A DNA stretch of 60,088 bases. It comes from Loktanella sp. UBA3435 (GTDB taxonomy: Bacteria > Pseudomonadota > Alphaproteobacteria > Rhodobacterales > Rhodobacteraceae). Made by a program: the position numbers and the translations under genes. Position 1 is the first letter of the stretch, and each line of letters begins with the position of its first letter. Below are positions 26,892 through 35,500 of this stretch, piece after piece. The notes below the pieces were generated by a model that was not told the DNA's origin, searched no databases, and worked only from the letters and a program-made list of their open reading frames with translations. The stretch covers positions 1 to 60,088 of the forward strand of contig DFSO01000059.1 of assembly GCA_002378665.1 (NCBI GenBank), read 5' to 3'.

Positions 26892-26948
26892 TTACTGACC
26901 CGACCAAATTGAAGGTGTTCCACCTATTTCAATCATGGGTCATCTCCT
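26892..26948 (-). repeat. Relic copy of the thioredoxin-gene start
   Basis: On the minus strand AGGAG, 7 bases and ATG open a 14-codon frame beginning MIEIGGTP; the real thioredoxin-TPR gene begins MIELGGTP after AGGAG and 8 bases. Seven of the first eight residues agree, and the frame then runs to a stop. The two copies are direct repeats on either side of the SGNH gene. It looks like a duplication scar rather than a gene. The rest of 26883-27093 shows no gene. Confidence 0.55.
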
Positions 26949-27093
26949 GAATAGGGTTTAACTTTCGATGTGGTTTAAACAGGGTGAGGACAAGGGGAAA
27001 TGTGGTTTTTGGTTGAAAGCCTGCTTTGAGCCCAATTTCATCAATGCTGCGATGTGCACGAATGTCGGCTATCTGGATCGCAGATTTTCCTGC

Positions 27094-27990
27094 TCAAAGA
27101 AGTTGAACAGAATATTTGGCACGCGCTAATTTTCCGTTCTCAGTGATCTGCGCCGAACAGCTTCTCATGTGCCGAGGGTTGCCTTCGATTTTGAACCATG
27201 GTTCTGGTTCTGCACCAGAAAGCTCAACCAATTTTCTGAACAGTATCTGGTCTCCAATTTGATCATTCTCTGGCTCACCCAAAGCCATGGCGTTTCCGAC
27301 GGTGTATGCAGATTTTTTCATCTCGATGGTGCCAGCTCCTAGCAAGGAGCGTTCGATTGATCCAAGACCACCGTTGAATTCTGGGAACCGCAAAAGGTAT
27401 GCTTAAAGCGCCGGAGCCATCGGTGTGGAAGGGTCTTGTCCTTGGATGACACTTTTGATCGCTCCACCTGAGCTTTGGGAGATTGCGTTCCATGCCCCAC
27501 TGTAAAGTTTTGCGTCGAAAGGCGCAGCTTCGCTGTTTTTGTAAAGGGGTTCAAATTCTTCGACCCGAATAGTGCCAAGACCCCATTTGACCTGATGACC
27601 GCTGAAATTTCTTACGGTGATGCCAGAGGTATCAACTCCATCCAGCTTCAGTAAGTGTAGGATAACCACGGTATAGAATATGTCCTGCACGCTGTTTGCG
27701 ATCCATATTTCAGCTTGTTTTGCAGATTTAATTTCCTTGACCAGCGAGATTTGCTCATCACTTAAATCGAACTCGTGAATTATGTCGACATCGTATAGAT
27801 TGAGCGATTTCCAGAACTCTTGCCGTTCCACAAAAAAGTCATGGCTTGTTCCAGATGATGGCAGAGGTCCGTGCGAGTAATCATCGTAGGATGCGATTAC
27901 ACGCGTTTGCCAATCTGGTCTAATTTTCCGAAAGAGTTGACGAATTGTGCCGCCTGCACTGGTGGAGTGGGTCAGGATGACGTTCTTCAT
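27094..27990 (-). pseudogene. DUF1835-like gene with an in-frame stop
   Basis: The first part (27990 to 27406) encodes a DUF1835-type protein starting MKNVILTHSTSAGGTIRQLF, with YSHGPLPSSG and ERQEFWKSL blocks. At 27403-27405 a TAA interrupts the frame. The same frame then continues for about 102 codons (AYLLRFPEFNGG, GSIERSLLGAG), which match the C-terminal part of this family. So one sense codon has become TAA, or the product is made only by readthrough. The base composition looks AT-richer than the neighbours. The ribosome-binding site lies in a small GAGGAC/GTCCTC hairpin (27998-28012). Confidence 0.75.
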
Positions 27991-28125
27991 GGGTTTAGAG
28001 GACCTTGTCCTCGGCATTCGCTCAGTAAGGCTTAGAGTATTCACACCATACGTCAAGAAGCGGCCATTCAGATGGCGACCTGAAATGGCAGCAAAGTCCG
28101 CATAGCGGCCATTAAGTTTACCCCT

Positions 28126-28914
28126 CTACAAATCAAACGTCGCAAAAACAGGCGCGTGGTCGCTTGGTTTTTCCCATCCGCGCACGTGCCGCACGACTCG
28201 GCTGGAGTGGCCTGAGGCGGCGATGTCTGCGGTCGCCCAGACGTGGTCGAGCCTACGTCCTTTGTCGGCGGTGTCCCAGTCGGCGGCGCGGTAGGACCAC
28301 CAGCTGTAGAGTTTGCCGTCGGGGATGTTGGCGCGGGTGACGTCGATCCAGTCGCCAGAGGCTTGCACGTCGGCAAGGGCTTCGACCTCGACGGGGGTGT
28401 GGCTGACCACTTTCAGCAGTTTCTTGTGGTCCCAAACGTCGTCTTCGCGAGGCGCGATGTTCAGGTCACCGACAAGGATGGATTTTTGCGGTTTATCAGC
28501 GTGGAACGCTTCGCGCATCTGGCTGAGGTAATCCATCTTCTGCCCGAACTTCTCGTTGACTTCACGGTCGGCCACGTCACCGCCAGCGGGCACATAGAAG
28601 TTGTGGATTGTGACCCCATTGGCAAGCCTGCCTGCGATGTGGCGGGCATGGCCAAGCTGCGCGTAATCTTCTGCGCCCGCCTCTTCAATCGGCATTTTCG
28701 ACAGGATCGCAACGCCATTATACCCCTTCTGCCCACGCGCAACCATGTAGGTGTAGCCCAGCGCGTGGAACTGCTCCAAAGGAATTTTATCGACGGGGCT
28801 TTTGCACTCTTGCAGGCAAAGCACATCAGGCTGCTCGTCGCGCATCAATTGCAGGACAAGCTCCTCGCGCAAGCGGACAGAGTTGATGTTCCAAGTGGCT
28901 AGCGTAAACGACAT
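28126..28914 (-). CDS. xthA: Exodeoxyribonuclease III
   Basis: Exonuclease III, 262 aa, is an AP endonuclease and 3'-5' exonuclease of base-excision repair. Catalytic blocks are present in order: TWNINSVRLR, CLQECKSP (metal-binding glutamate), VGDLNIAPREDDVWDH, the RAADWDTADKGRRLDHVW block, and SDHAPVFATFDL with the catalytic histidine. The length is normal. It begins 9 bp after the asparaginase stop, so the two are probably co-transcribed. Confidence 0.95.
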   Translation of the reverse strand: MSFTLATWNINSVRLREELVLQLMRDEQPDVLCLQECKSPVDKIPLEQFHALGYTYMVARGQKGYNGVAILSKMPIEEAGAEDYAQLGHARHIAGRLANGVTIHNFYVPAGGDVADREVNEKFGQKMDYLSQMREAFHADKPQKSILVGDLNIAPREDDVWDHKKLLKVVSHTPVEVEALADVQASGDWIDVTRANIPDGKLYSWWSYRAADWDTADKGRRLDHVWATADIAASGHSSRVVRHVRGWEKPSDHAPVFATFDL

Positions 28915-28923
28915 ATCTTTTCC

Positions 28924-29913
28924 TTAAAGCAGTGCAGCAGAGGGGCGGGTGAAGCCGACGTGGATGCCACGCCAGTTGTGCATTTCTGGCGACATACGGG
29001 CAATGGCGGCGGGGTGTTTGGCGTCGAGAACGCCGAGCTTCACGAGGATCGCGGTGATTGCGGACTCTGACGCACGGGTCGCACCGTCTGCAATCTTCAA
29101 AGCAACGCCCATTTTCAGCGAGGGGATGATCGCGACAAACACGCCCTCGGCCCCTGTCTTGATCGCAACCTTATGATCCATCGCACGCATCAGGTCAGTG
29201 CAAGCCCGCGTTTCGCCCGCGACAAGTTCAGGGTAGGTCATCATCGCGTTGCGCAGTTTGACCGCCGCTTGCGCACGCAGATCGCCAGTTTCCTTGGCAC
29301 TGGCAAAGAAGGCCATGGACCGCGCAAGCCCGTGCACGGTGCAGGCGTGGTTGGGCGCAGAACAGCCGTCGATCCCGTAGGTCGGGCTGGTCTCTTGGGT
29401 CGTCTCTTCAAACGCGGCCTTGCCCATCATCTGCACGGGGTGATCGACCTTTTCATAGTCGGCGTGGCCTTTGATGTGCTTGTTGAGCGTCAGGAACCCC
29501 GAATGTTTGCCCGAGCAGTTGTTATGCATCTGGCAAGGCTGTTCATCTGCGCGGATCAGGTCTTCGCGGGCCTCTTTGTCGTTGGGCGTTTGCGGGCCGC
29601 AGCGGAAATCGTCGTCGGTATAGCCCAAATCCTTAAGCCAAGCGCTCACGCGGTCGGTATGGATTTTCGCACCCTGATGGGACGCGCAAGACAGCGCCAG
29701 TTGTTCGGTTGTCAGGTGCGCGCCTGCACCACTTTCGAGCAGCGGCAGAGCTTGGATCATCTTGCACGACGAGCGCGGAAAAATCACAGCCGAGGGATCA
29801 CCCCAAGCATGCACGATTTCGCCTGCTTCGTCACACACGACAGCATGACCTTGATGCACGCATTCCAGCAGATCATTGCGCCAGATTTCGACCAGATTGA
29901 CGGGGTTTCCCAT
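28924..29913 (-). CDS. Asparaginase II family protein
   Basis: A 329-aa protein of the thermolabile asparaginase II family (the Rhizobium AnsA type, COG4448), which is unrelated to E. coli asparaginases. Family blocks are PRSSCKMIQALPLLESGA, ALSCASHQGAKIHTDRV, NNCSGKHSGFL and DGCSAPNHA. It releases ammonia from L-asparagine. The frame is open to 30027, but ATG at 29913 has AAGGA 7 bases upstream and starts the conserved NPVNLVEIWRND block. xthA follows. Confidence 0.92.
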   Translation of the reverse strand: MGNPVNLVEIWRNDLLECVHQGHAVVCDEAGEIVHAWGDPSAVIFPRSSCKMIQALPLLESGAGAHLTTEQLALSCASHQGAKIHTDRVSAWLKDLGYTDDDFRCGPQTPNDKEAREDLIRADEQPCQMHNNCSGKHSGFLTLNKHIKGHADYEKVDHPVQMMGKAAFEETTQETSPTYGIDGCSAPNHACTVHGLARSMAFFASAKETGDLRAQAAVKLRNAMMTYPELVAGETRACTDLMRAMDHKVAIKTGAEGVFVAIIPSLKMGVALKIADGATRASESAITAILVKLGVLDAKHPAAIARMSPEMHNWRGIHVGFTRPSAALL

Positions 29914-30099
29914 GGGTAATCCTTTCATTGCGGCGAGATATTGCAGCCTGAGCAAATCAGGGCTTTCCCAACCGAGCGGTTTTTTGCTACCATCTTCGGT
30001 ATCGAGTTGAAACAGTTCCCGCCACAAGAAAAGATGCCAATAAGATGCATCAAGGCGAATGGGACATCCAGAGGCAAGGACAGCTTGGAGGCTGTAGGT

Positions 30100-30624
30100 A
30101 TGATTTTGAATATTTCTCGCGCATTAGGCGTGATGGCGGCATGTGTGATCAGCACATCCGCGATAGCACAAACAAGCACCAATCAGGTTGCGGCGAATAC
30201 GGATTGGTCAGTATTTGTTGAAGATAACCCGAAAGAATGCTGGGCAACATCCGCGCCAAAGCAATCCGTGAACACCAAAGACGGTCAAACCGTACAGGTG
30301 CGCCGCGGCGAAGTTCTTTTGTTTGTATTTTACCGCCCAGGTGCATCGGTGCAGGGTCAAGTGGCTTTCACCGGCGGGTACCCATTTGCAAGCGGTTCAA
30401 CCGCAACCATGGAAGTCGGCGGCACGACGTTTCAGTTGTTCACCGAGGGAGAATGGGCTTGGCCAGCCACCCCTGAGGACGACACGAAGATCGTAGCAGC
30501 CATGAAGCGTGGCTCTGACACCACACTTACAGCACGCTCCGGTCGCGGCACGCAAACCGCTGATACCTTTAGCTTGCTTGGCTTTACAGCTGGCGTTGAA
30601 GAGGCCGAAAACCGCTGTAAGTAA
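30100..30624 (+). CDS. Invasion-associated locus B (IalB)-like secreted protein
   Basis: A 174-aa protein of the IalB family. A signal peptide is visible (about 1-24, ending AIA), followed by a beta-rich domain containing DWSVFVEDNPKECWATS, LLFVFYRPGA and ADTFSLLGFTAGVEEAENRC. IalB proteins are periplasmic or envelope proteins common in alphaproteobacteria, including free-living ones; the role here is unknown. GGAGG lies about 9 bases before the ATG; upstream in-frame sequence is not coding. It is followed by a terminator and is probably monocistronic. Confidence 0.85.
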   Translation: MILNISRALGVMAACVISTSAIAQTSTNQVAANTDWSVFVEDNPKECWATSAPKQSVNTKDGQTVQVRRGEVLLFVFYRPGASVQGQVAFTGGYPFASGSTATMEVGGTTFQLFTEGEWAWPATPEDDTKIVAAMKRGSDTTLTARSGRGTQTADTFSLLGFTAGVEEAENRCK

Positions 30625-30651
30625 GCAGCGTTCCATTCATTCACCAGAATT

Positions 30652-30682
30652 GAGGCGGTTTCTTGCGGGAGCCGCCTCTTTT
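30652..30682 (+). terminator. Rho-independent terminator after the IalB-like gene
   Basis: The stem GAGGCGG (30652-30658) pairs with CCGCCTC (30672-30678), with a 13-base loop, and is followed by TTTT. It lies 28 bp after the stop and before rlmN. Confidence 0.75.
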
Positions 30683-30723
30683 GCTTATATGGGGCGCTTG
30701 ACCCCCTTCCGAAAGTAGGCCCC

Positions 30724-31902
30724 ATGGACGCGACAGCACCGATCACCCAAGACGTGATGACCATTCCCCGCAAGGTGGAAACGGGTTTGCCAAACCTCGT
30801 GGGCATGTCCCGCGAGCAGATGAAAGCGGCGTTGATCGAGCGCGGTATCGCTGAAAAGCAGACCAAGATGCGTATCAGCCAGATTTGGGCGTGGCTTTAC
30901 CACTGGGGTGTGCGCGATTTTGGCGAGATGACGAACCTGTCCAAAGATTTCCGCGCGATGCTGGAAGAGAACTTTGTGATCGCCCTGCCAGAGGTCGTGA
31001 CCCGTCAGGTGTCTGATGATGGCACCCGCAAATATCTGATCCGTATCGCTGGCGGTCATGAGGTCGAGGTTGTTTATATCCCTGAAAAGGACCGCGGCAC
31101 GCTGTGCATTTCCTCTCAAGTGGGCTGCACATTGACCTGTTCATTCTGCCACACGGGCACTCAGAAACTGGTTCGTAACTTGACTGCCGCCGAAATCATC
31201 GGCCAAGTCATGCTGGCCCGCGACGATCTGGGCGAATGGCCAGTTCCGGGGCAACCTGTTGAGGATGGTCGTTTGCTGTCCAACGTCGTGCTCATGGGCA
31301 TGGGCGAGCCACTTTATAACTTTGAAAACGTGCGTGACGCGATGAAGATTGCGATGGACCCTGAGGGGATTCAACTGTCTCGCCGCCGCATCACGCTGTC
31401 CACATCTGGCGTCGTGCCAGAGATTGCCCGCACCGCCGAAGAGATCGGCTGCCTGCTTGCGATTTCGTTCCACGCCACGACGGATGAGGTCCGTGACAAG
31501 CTGGTCCCAATCAACAAAAAGTGGAACCTTGAGGTGCTGTTGCAGTCCCTGCGCGACTATCCAAAGGTGTCCAATTCCGAGCGGATCACCTTTGAATATG
31601 TCATGCTGCACGGCGTGAACGACAGCGACGAAGACGCGCACCGCTTGGTTAAACTGATCGAAGGTATCCCTGCGAAAATCAACCTGATCCCGTTCAACGA
31701 ATGGCCAGGTGCGCCGTATACACGCTCGTCAAACAACCGCATTCGCGCCTTCGCCGAGATCATCCATAACGCGGGCTATGCATCGCCGATCCGCAAGCCA
31801 CGCGGTGAAGATATCATGGCGGCCTGTGGTCAGCTCAAGTCGGAAACCGAGCGCGCGCGCAAGTCACGCGCCCAGATTGAAGCAGAAACTGGCGGGGCTT
31901 AA
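30724..31902 (+). CDS. rlmN: Dual-specificity RNA methyltransferase RlmN
   Basis: RlmN, 392 aa, is a radical-SAM enzyme that methylates C2 of A2503 in 23S rRNA and A37 of some tRNAs. The cluster motif GCTLTCSFCHTG contains C135, C139 and C142. MGMGEPLYN, TLSTSGVVPEI and the C-terminal CGQL cysteine block are all present. The ribosome-binding site is weak; the start was kept at the first ATG after the terminator. It converges on the LOG-family gene, and the stops overlap as TTAA. Confidence 0.96.
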   Translation: MDATAPITQDVMTIPRKVETGLPNLVGMSREQMKAALIERGIAEKQTKMRISQIWAWLYHWGVRDFGEMTNLSKDFRAMLEENFVIALPEVVTRQVSDDGTRKYLIRIAGGHEVEVVYIPEKDRGTLCISSQVGCTLTCSFCHTGTQKLVRNLTAAEIIGQVMLARDDLGEWPVPGQPVEDGRLLSNVVLMGMGEPLYNFENVRDAMKIAMDPEGIQLSRRRITLSTSGVVPEIARTAEEIGCLLAISFHATTDEVRDKLVPINKKWNLEVLLQSLRDYPKVSNSERITFEYVMLHGVNDSDEDAHRLVKLIEGIPAKINLIPFNEWPGAPYTRSSNNRIRAFAEIIHNAGYASPIRKPRGEDIMAACGQLKSETERARKSRAQIEAETGGA

Positions 31903-32750
31903 CGCCCCGGCAACTCTTGGCGCTTTTGGCCTTTGCCTTCCCAGTTCTCGATGGCGGCAACGGCCTCTTCTGCAGTCTCGACGAATTGGAATAGCTTGAG
32001 GTCATCCGCAGAGATTGTGCCTGCATCCGCCAGCACGTCCCAGTTGATGATCCCGCGCCAGAATTTCTCACCAAACAAGAGGAACGGCACCCGCGCCATA
32101 CGGCCCGTTTGGATCAAGGTAAGCGCCTCAAACGTCTCGTCCAGCGTCCCAAACCCACCTGGAAACACGCAGACCGCAGAGGCGCGCATCAAGAAATGCA
32201 TCTTGCGGATCGCGAAGTAGTGGAAGTTAAAGCAGAGCTCTGGCGTTACATATTCGTTCGGCGCTTGCTCATGCGGCAATACGATATTGAGGCCAATCGA
32301 CTTGCCGCCCGCATCCATTGCACCACGGTTGCCCGCCTCCATCACGCCAGGGCCGCCACCTGTGACGATGACCCCTTCTTTACCGCCAGTTTCCATCGAT
32401 TTGCGCGTCATGATTTCGGCAAATCTGCGGGCCTCGGCGTAGTATTTCGACAGGTCCGCAAGGGTCTTGGTCCGCGCCGCGTCTTTCTTGGGTGGCTCAG
32501 GAATACGTGCACCGCCGAACAACACAATCGTGCTTTCGATGCCTGCTTCATCCATGAATATCTGCGGCTTGAGTAATTCGAGTTGCAGTCGTACGGGCCG
32601 CAGTTCGTCACGCAGCAGAAAATCATCATCCGCGAAGGCAAGACGATACTGTGGCGCACGCGTTTGCGGCGTATCTGGCACGTGATCCGCTTCTTTGCGG
32701 TCTTGTTGGCTGTCGCGGAAAGGGTGCTTGCGGTGAAGTTTATTGCTCAT
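31899..32750 (-). CDS. LOG family protein (TIGR00730 type)
   Basis: A 283-aa Rossmann-fold protein of the LOG/YgdH type, with an N-terminal extension of about 90 residues. GGGPGVMEAGNRGA and PGGFGTLDETFEAL are the nucleotide-binding signatures. LOG enzymes release cytokinin bases from their riboside 5'-monophosphates, and YgdH-type members degrade nucleotides, so nucleotide 5'-monophosphate nucleosidase activity is plausible. It diverges from dapD and shares a TTAA stop overlap with rlmN. Confidence 0.88.
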   Translation of the reverse strand: MSNKLHRKHPFRDSQQDRKEADHVPDTPQTRAPQYRLAFADDDFLLRDELRPVRLQLELLKPQIFMDEAGIESTIVLFGGARIPEPPKKDAARTKTLADLSKYYAEARRFAEIMTRKSMETGGKEGVIVTGGGPGVMEAGNRGAMDAGGKSIGLNIVLPHEQAPNEYVTPELCFNFHYFAIRKMHFLMRASAVCVFPGGFGTLDETFEALTLIQTGRMARVPFLLFGEKFWRGIINWDVLADAGTISADDLKLFQFVETAEEAVAAIENWEGKGQKRQELPGR

Positions 32751-32883
32751 TTTAGCCTCTAGTTACTCATCAACCCTCACAGTCGCCCGAATTGGCAGGG
32801 GATGCAATTGGCCGCCTCCATTGCGCGAAACCCTGCAAGACAGTATAGCACTGACAAATTCACATTTGCTCGGAGCCAGCCAC

Positions 32884-33711
32884 ATGTCCAACGCCGCCCT
32901 AGAGACCGCAATCGAAGCCGCATGGGATGCGCGCGATACCATCACCGTTGATACAAAAGGTGAAGTGCGCGACGCAATTGAAACCACAATGAACGCGCTG
33001 GATAGCGGCAAATTGCGTGTGGCCGAGCGTCAGGAAAACGGCGACTGGACAGTCAACCAGTGGGCTAAGAAAGCCGTGCTTTTGTCCTTCCGTCTCAATG
33101 ACATGCAACAGATTTCCGGCAGCAATGGCGGCTGGTCTTGGTGGGATAAGGTCCCATCGAAATTCGCAGGCTGGGGCGACGACGAATGGCGGACCGCTGG
33201 CTTCCGCGCGGTTCCCGGCTCTATCGTGCGCCGCTCTGCGTTCATTGGCAAAGGCGTTGTCTTGATGCCATCCTTCGTGAACTTGGGCGCTTATGTCGAT
33301 GAGGGTTCCATGGTTGACGGCTGGGCCACTGTCGGGTCCTGTGCACAAATCGGCAAGAATGTGCACCTCTCTGGCGGCGTTGGCATTGGCGGCGTTCTGG
33401 AACCAATGCAAGCAGGTCCAACAATCATCGAAGACAACTGCTTCATCGGGGCGCGTTCCGAGGTTGTTGAGGGCTGCATCATCCGTGAAGGCTCGGTCCT
33501 TGGCATGGGCGTGTTCATCGGCCAATCGACCAAGATCGTTGACCGCGAAACAGGCGAAGTCTTCTACGGCGAAGTGCCGCCTTATTCGGTGGTTGTCGCG
33601 GGCTCCATGCCCTCCAAGAACGGCATCAACCTCTACTGCGCCGTGATCGTGAAACGCGTGGATGCCAAGACCCGCTCCAAGACAGGCATCAACGAGCTTT
33701 TGCGCGACTAA
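32884..33711 (+). CDS. dapD: Tetrahydrodipicolinate N-succinyltransferase
   Basis: DapD, 275 aa, succinylates tetrahydrodipicolinate in the succinylase route to diaminopimelate and lysine. The N-terminal domain is followed by a left-handed beta helix of hexapeptide repeats (about 100-240), with MPSFVNLGAYVDEGSMVDGW and GVGIGGVLEP. The frame is open upstream, but ATG at 32884 begins the conserved MSNAALETAIEAAWDARD. The next gene overlaps its stop as TAATG. dapE lies 3 kb downstream. Confidence 0.96.
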   Translation: MSNAALETAIEAAWDARDTITVDTKGEVRDAIETTMNALDSGKLRVAERQENGDWTVNQWAKKAVLLSFRLNDMQQISGSNGGWSWWDKVPSKFAGWGDDEWRTAGFRAVPGSIVRRSAFIGKGVVLMPSFVNLGAYVDEGSMVDGWATVGSCAQIGKNVHLSGGVGIGGVLEPMQAGPTIIEDNCFIGARSEVVEGCIIREGSVLGMGVFIGQSTKIVDRETGEVFYGEVPPYSVVVAGSMPSKNGINLYCAVIVKRVDAKTRSKTGINELLRD

Positions 33712-33980
33712 TGATCCTAAGCCGCACCATCGCCCGTCGCCGTGTGGCTGCGGGCACAAGGCCCAGCTGGTTTGAGGCATGGGGTTTGGTGATGTTTGAT
33801 GCGGTGCTTTTCTTCTGCATTGCTGGCCTCTCCGCCCCCATGATTGTGGGCGGATTGGCGGCGTCAAAGGGCGCATGGGTCTACGTCGCGCTCTTTGCCA
33901 TCTACTTTATTCCCATGCAGATCGTCTTGATCATATCGGCAATGTGGGCGGCAAAATCGCGTTGGTCGGACGAGGCTTAA
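33711..33980 (+). CDS. Small two-helix membrane protein
   Basis: An 89-aa protein with a basic N-terminus and two membrane segments (about 22-45 and 52-78). I do not recognise the family. It is translationally coupled to dapD (TAATG). Its stop overlaps the stop of the convergent channel gene as TTAA. Any link to lysine synthesis is only by position. Confidence 0.6.
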   Translation: MILSRTIARRRVAAGTRPSWFEAWGLVMFDAVLFFCIAGLSAPMIVGGLAASKGAWVYVALFAIYFIPMQIVLIISAMWAAKSRWSDEA

Positions 33981-35053
33981 CGGCGCACGTAGGCAGGGCC
34001 GAACCACTTGATCAGCAACTCGTCATAGCGCCCGTCTTCGCGCAGACGGAGCATCGCCTGATCCACATTTTCACGCAGATTGCTCCCCGTTGGGAATGCC
34101 ATGCAATAGTTCTCAGGACGGTAAACGCGCTCCAACAACTCGGCCTTTCCCTGCCCTTGGTTGCGGACATAATAGGCCAAAATCGGTCCGTCAAAGACAA
34201 CACCATCAAGCGCGCCTGTTTCAAAACCAGCGAACATGTCTTCTAGGTTTTCAAATTCGATAGGCACGATCCCGCGTTGATCCAAGAACGATGCAGAGGT
34301 CGACCCGCCGATTGTTCCCACTTGCCGCCCTTCAAGGTCGGAAATGCTCTCGATGTTGCTTTGGATCGCGCTGACGGTCAGGGCGGCGGTGATTTGCGCC
34401 ACAAAGATCGACACGATGAACAGGCTCGATACGACCAGCATGACGGCAAAGAAACGGCCACCACGGCTTTGCGGCACGCGTTCTTCGAACCCGCCGTTCA
34501 CGACCAAGTTCAAGGCCCACCAAAATGCGGGGAACCCTGCCTCTGTGGCGCTGCGGTTGAAATATTCCTGATGGCGGCGCTCAAAGAACCACATCAACAT
34601 GCCGCCGCCAAACAGCAGCACAAGCGCGCCCAAAATCGAAAGCGCAATCTGGCGGGTAAAAATCGCGGAAAGAACGGCGGCAGAACTGCTTGGGCTTGCA
34701 GGCATCATCACCTGAATGCCGCTATCAAAAATCGGCTGGGTGAAATCCGTCATCCGTTCACGCTCGGCGGTGATCGAAATATTCGCAATCGCGCCGTCTG
34801 CTTCACGATTTCTGACCGCGTCAAGCATCTCGGCAAAGCTATCTTTGCGCACATAATTGATGGTGAGGCCCAACTCATCGGCGACGGCCCCCAGCAAATC
34901 GATACTGAACCCTGCCGCTTGCCCATCGATTTCCATCGAAAACGGTGCACGTGTCACTGTGGTAATATTGAGGGTTTCCGCAGATTGCCCCGTCGATGTG
35001 CTCGCCAAGAGAGATAGGCAAAGCACCGTCAGGACCTTAAGATATGTCTGCAT
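33977..35053 (-). CDS. Prokaryotic ionotropic glutamate receptor-like channel
   Basis: A 358-aa protein with the layout of GluR0-type ligand-gated channels: signal peptide (about 1-25), amino-acid-binding lobe S1 (26-125), helix M1 (about 134-155), a re-entrant pore segment (176-190), helix M2 (about 199-222), and lobe S2 (230-350). Ligand residues such as R98 or R100 in TAERERMTDFT and D288 in FDGPILAYY are present. In the pore FWWALNLVVNGGFEERVP the usual TVGYGD is NGGFEE, so selective potassium conduction is unlikely. A plain ABC binding protein is excluded by the two helices inside the binding domain. ATG at 35053 was chosen. Confidence 0.82.
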   Translation of the reverse strand: MQTYLKVLTVLCLSLLASTSTGQSAETLNITTVTRAPFSMEIDGQAAGFSIDLLGAVADELGLTINYVRKDSFAEMLDAVRNREADGAIANISITAERERMTDFTQPIFDSGIQVMMPASPSSSAAVLSAIFTRQIALSILGALVLLFGGGMLMWFFERRHQEYFNRSATEAGFPAFWWALNLVVNGGFEERVPQSRGGRFFAVMLVVSSLFIVSIFVAQITAALTVSAIQSNIESISDLEGRQVGTIGGSTSASFLDQRGIVPIEFENLEDMFAGFETGALDGVVFDGPILAYYVRNQGQGKAELLERVYRPENYCMAFPTGSNLRENVDQAMLRLREDGRYDELLIKWFGPAYVRR

Positions 35054-35161
35054 TTTTCTTCCCATTTCCACCACAGTTGCCACTGTGTTTCAAAGCGCCT
35101 GTCTTGACAAGGACGCAACAGCACCGCAACTGCTGTATGACGTAAACAAAGGGCCTGCATC

Positions 35162-35500
35162 ATGAAAAAGCCAAGTCGCCAAAAAGTTTTCACTCTGCTT
35201 GTCGAAGTGGGTCGAGGCCCTGACGACGGCCTTCCCGAAGGTGCGACAGGTGCTGCGCTGATGTGCTATGCGTCTGGCGTCGACGAGGCCGAGGCCGTGC
35301 GCGAAACCGTGGCCATCCTCAAGCAAGCCGACCTGTCACCGCTTGATGTCTCTGGCTACGGCACCCTCGAAGAACGCCTTGCTGAAGGCCATGACATTCC
35401 GGACGAGGAACAGCAGCTTATGCAGCGCGCCCTTGATGAGAATTCGGTTATTGTGGCTCAGATGACGCCATTCTTTGAAGGTGATGAAGTCGACGATTAA
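35162..35500 (+). CDS. Conserved hypothetical protein
   Basis: A 112-aa soluble acidic protein with no signal peptide or membrane segment. The centre ALMCYASGVDEAEAVRETVAILKQADL suggests a small alpha/beta (ferredoxin-like) fold, but I recognise no named family. It has an AAGGG ribosome-binding site about 9 bases before the ATG. It diverges from the channel gene and converges on the Hint gene with a 4-bp TTAA overlap of the stops. Confidence 0.6.
   Translation: MKKPSRQKVFTLLVEVGRGPDDGLPEGATGAALMCYASGVDEAEAVRETVAILKQADLSPLDVSGYGTLEERLAEGHDIPDEEQQLMQRALDENSVIVAQMTPFFEGDEVDD

Noticed and set aside
33977..35053. ABC-type amino-acid-binding protein
   Set aside because: The two binding lobes are split by two membrane helices and a pore-like loop, which soluble binding proteins do not have; no ABC permease or ATPase is adjacent.
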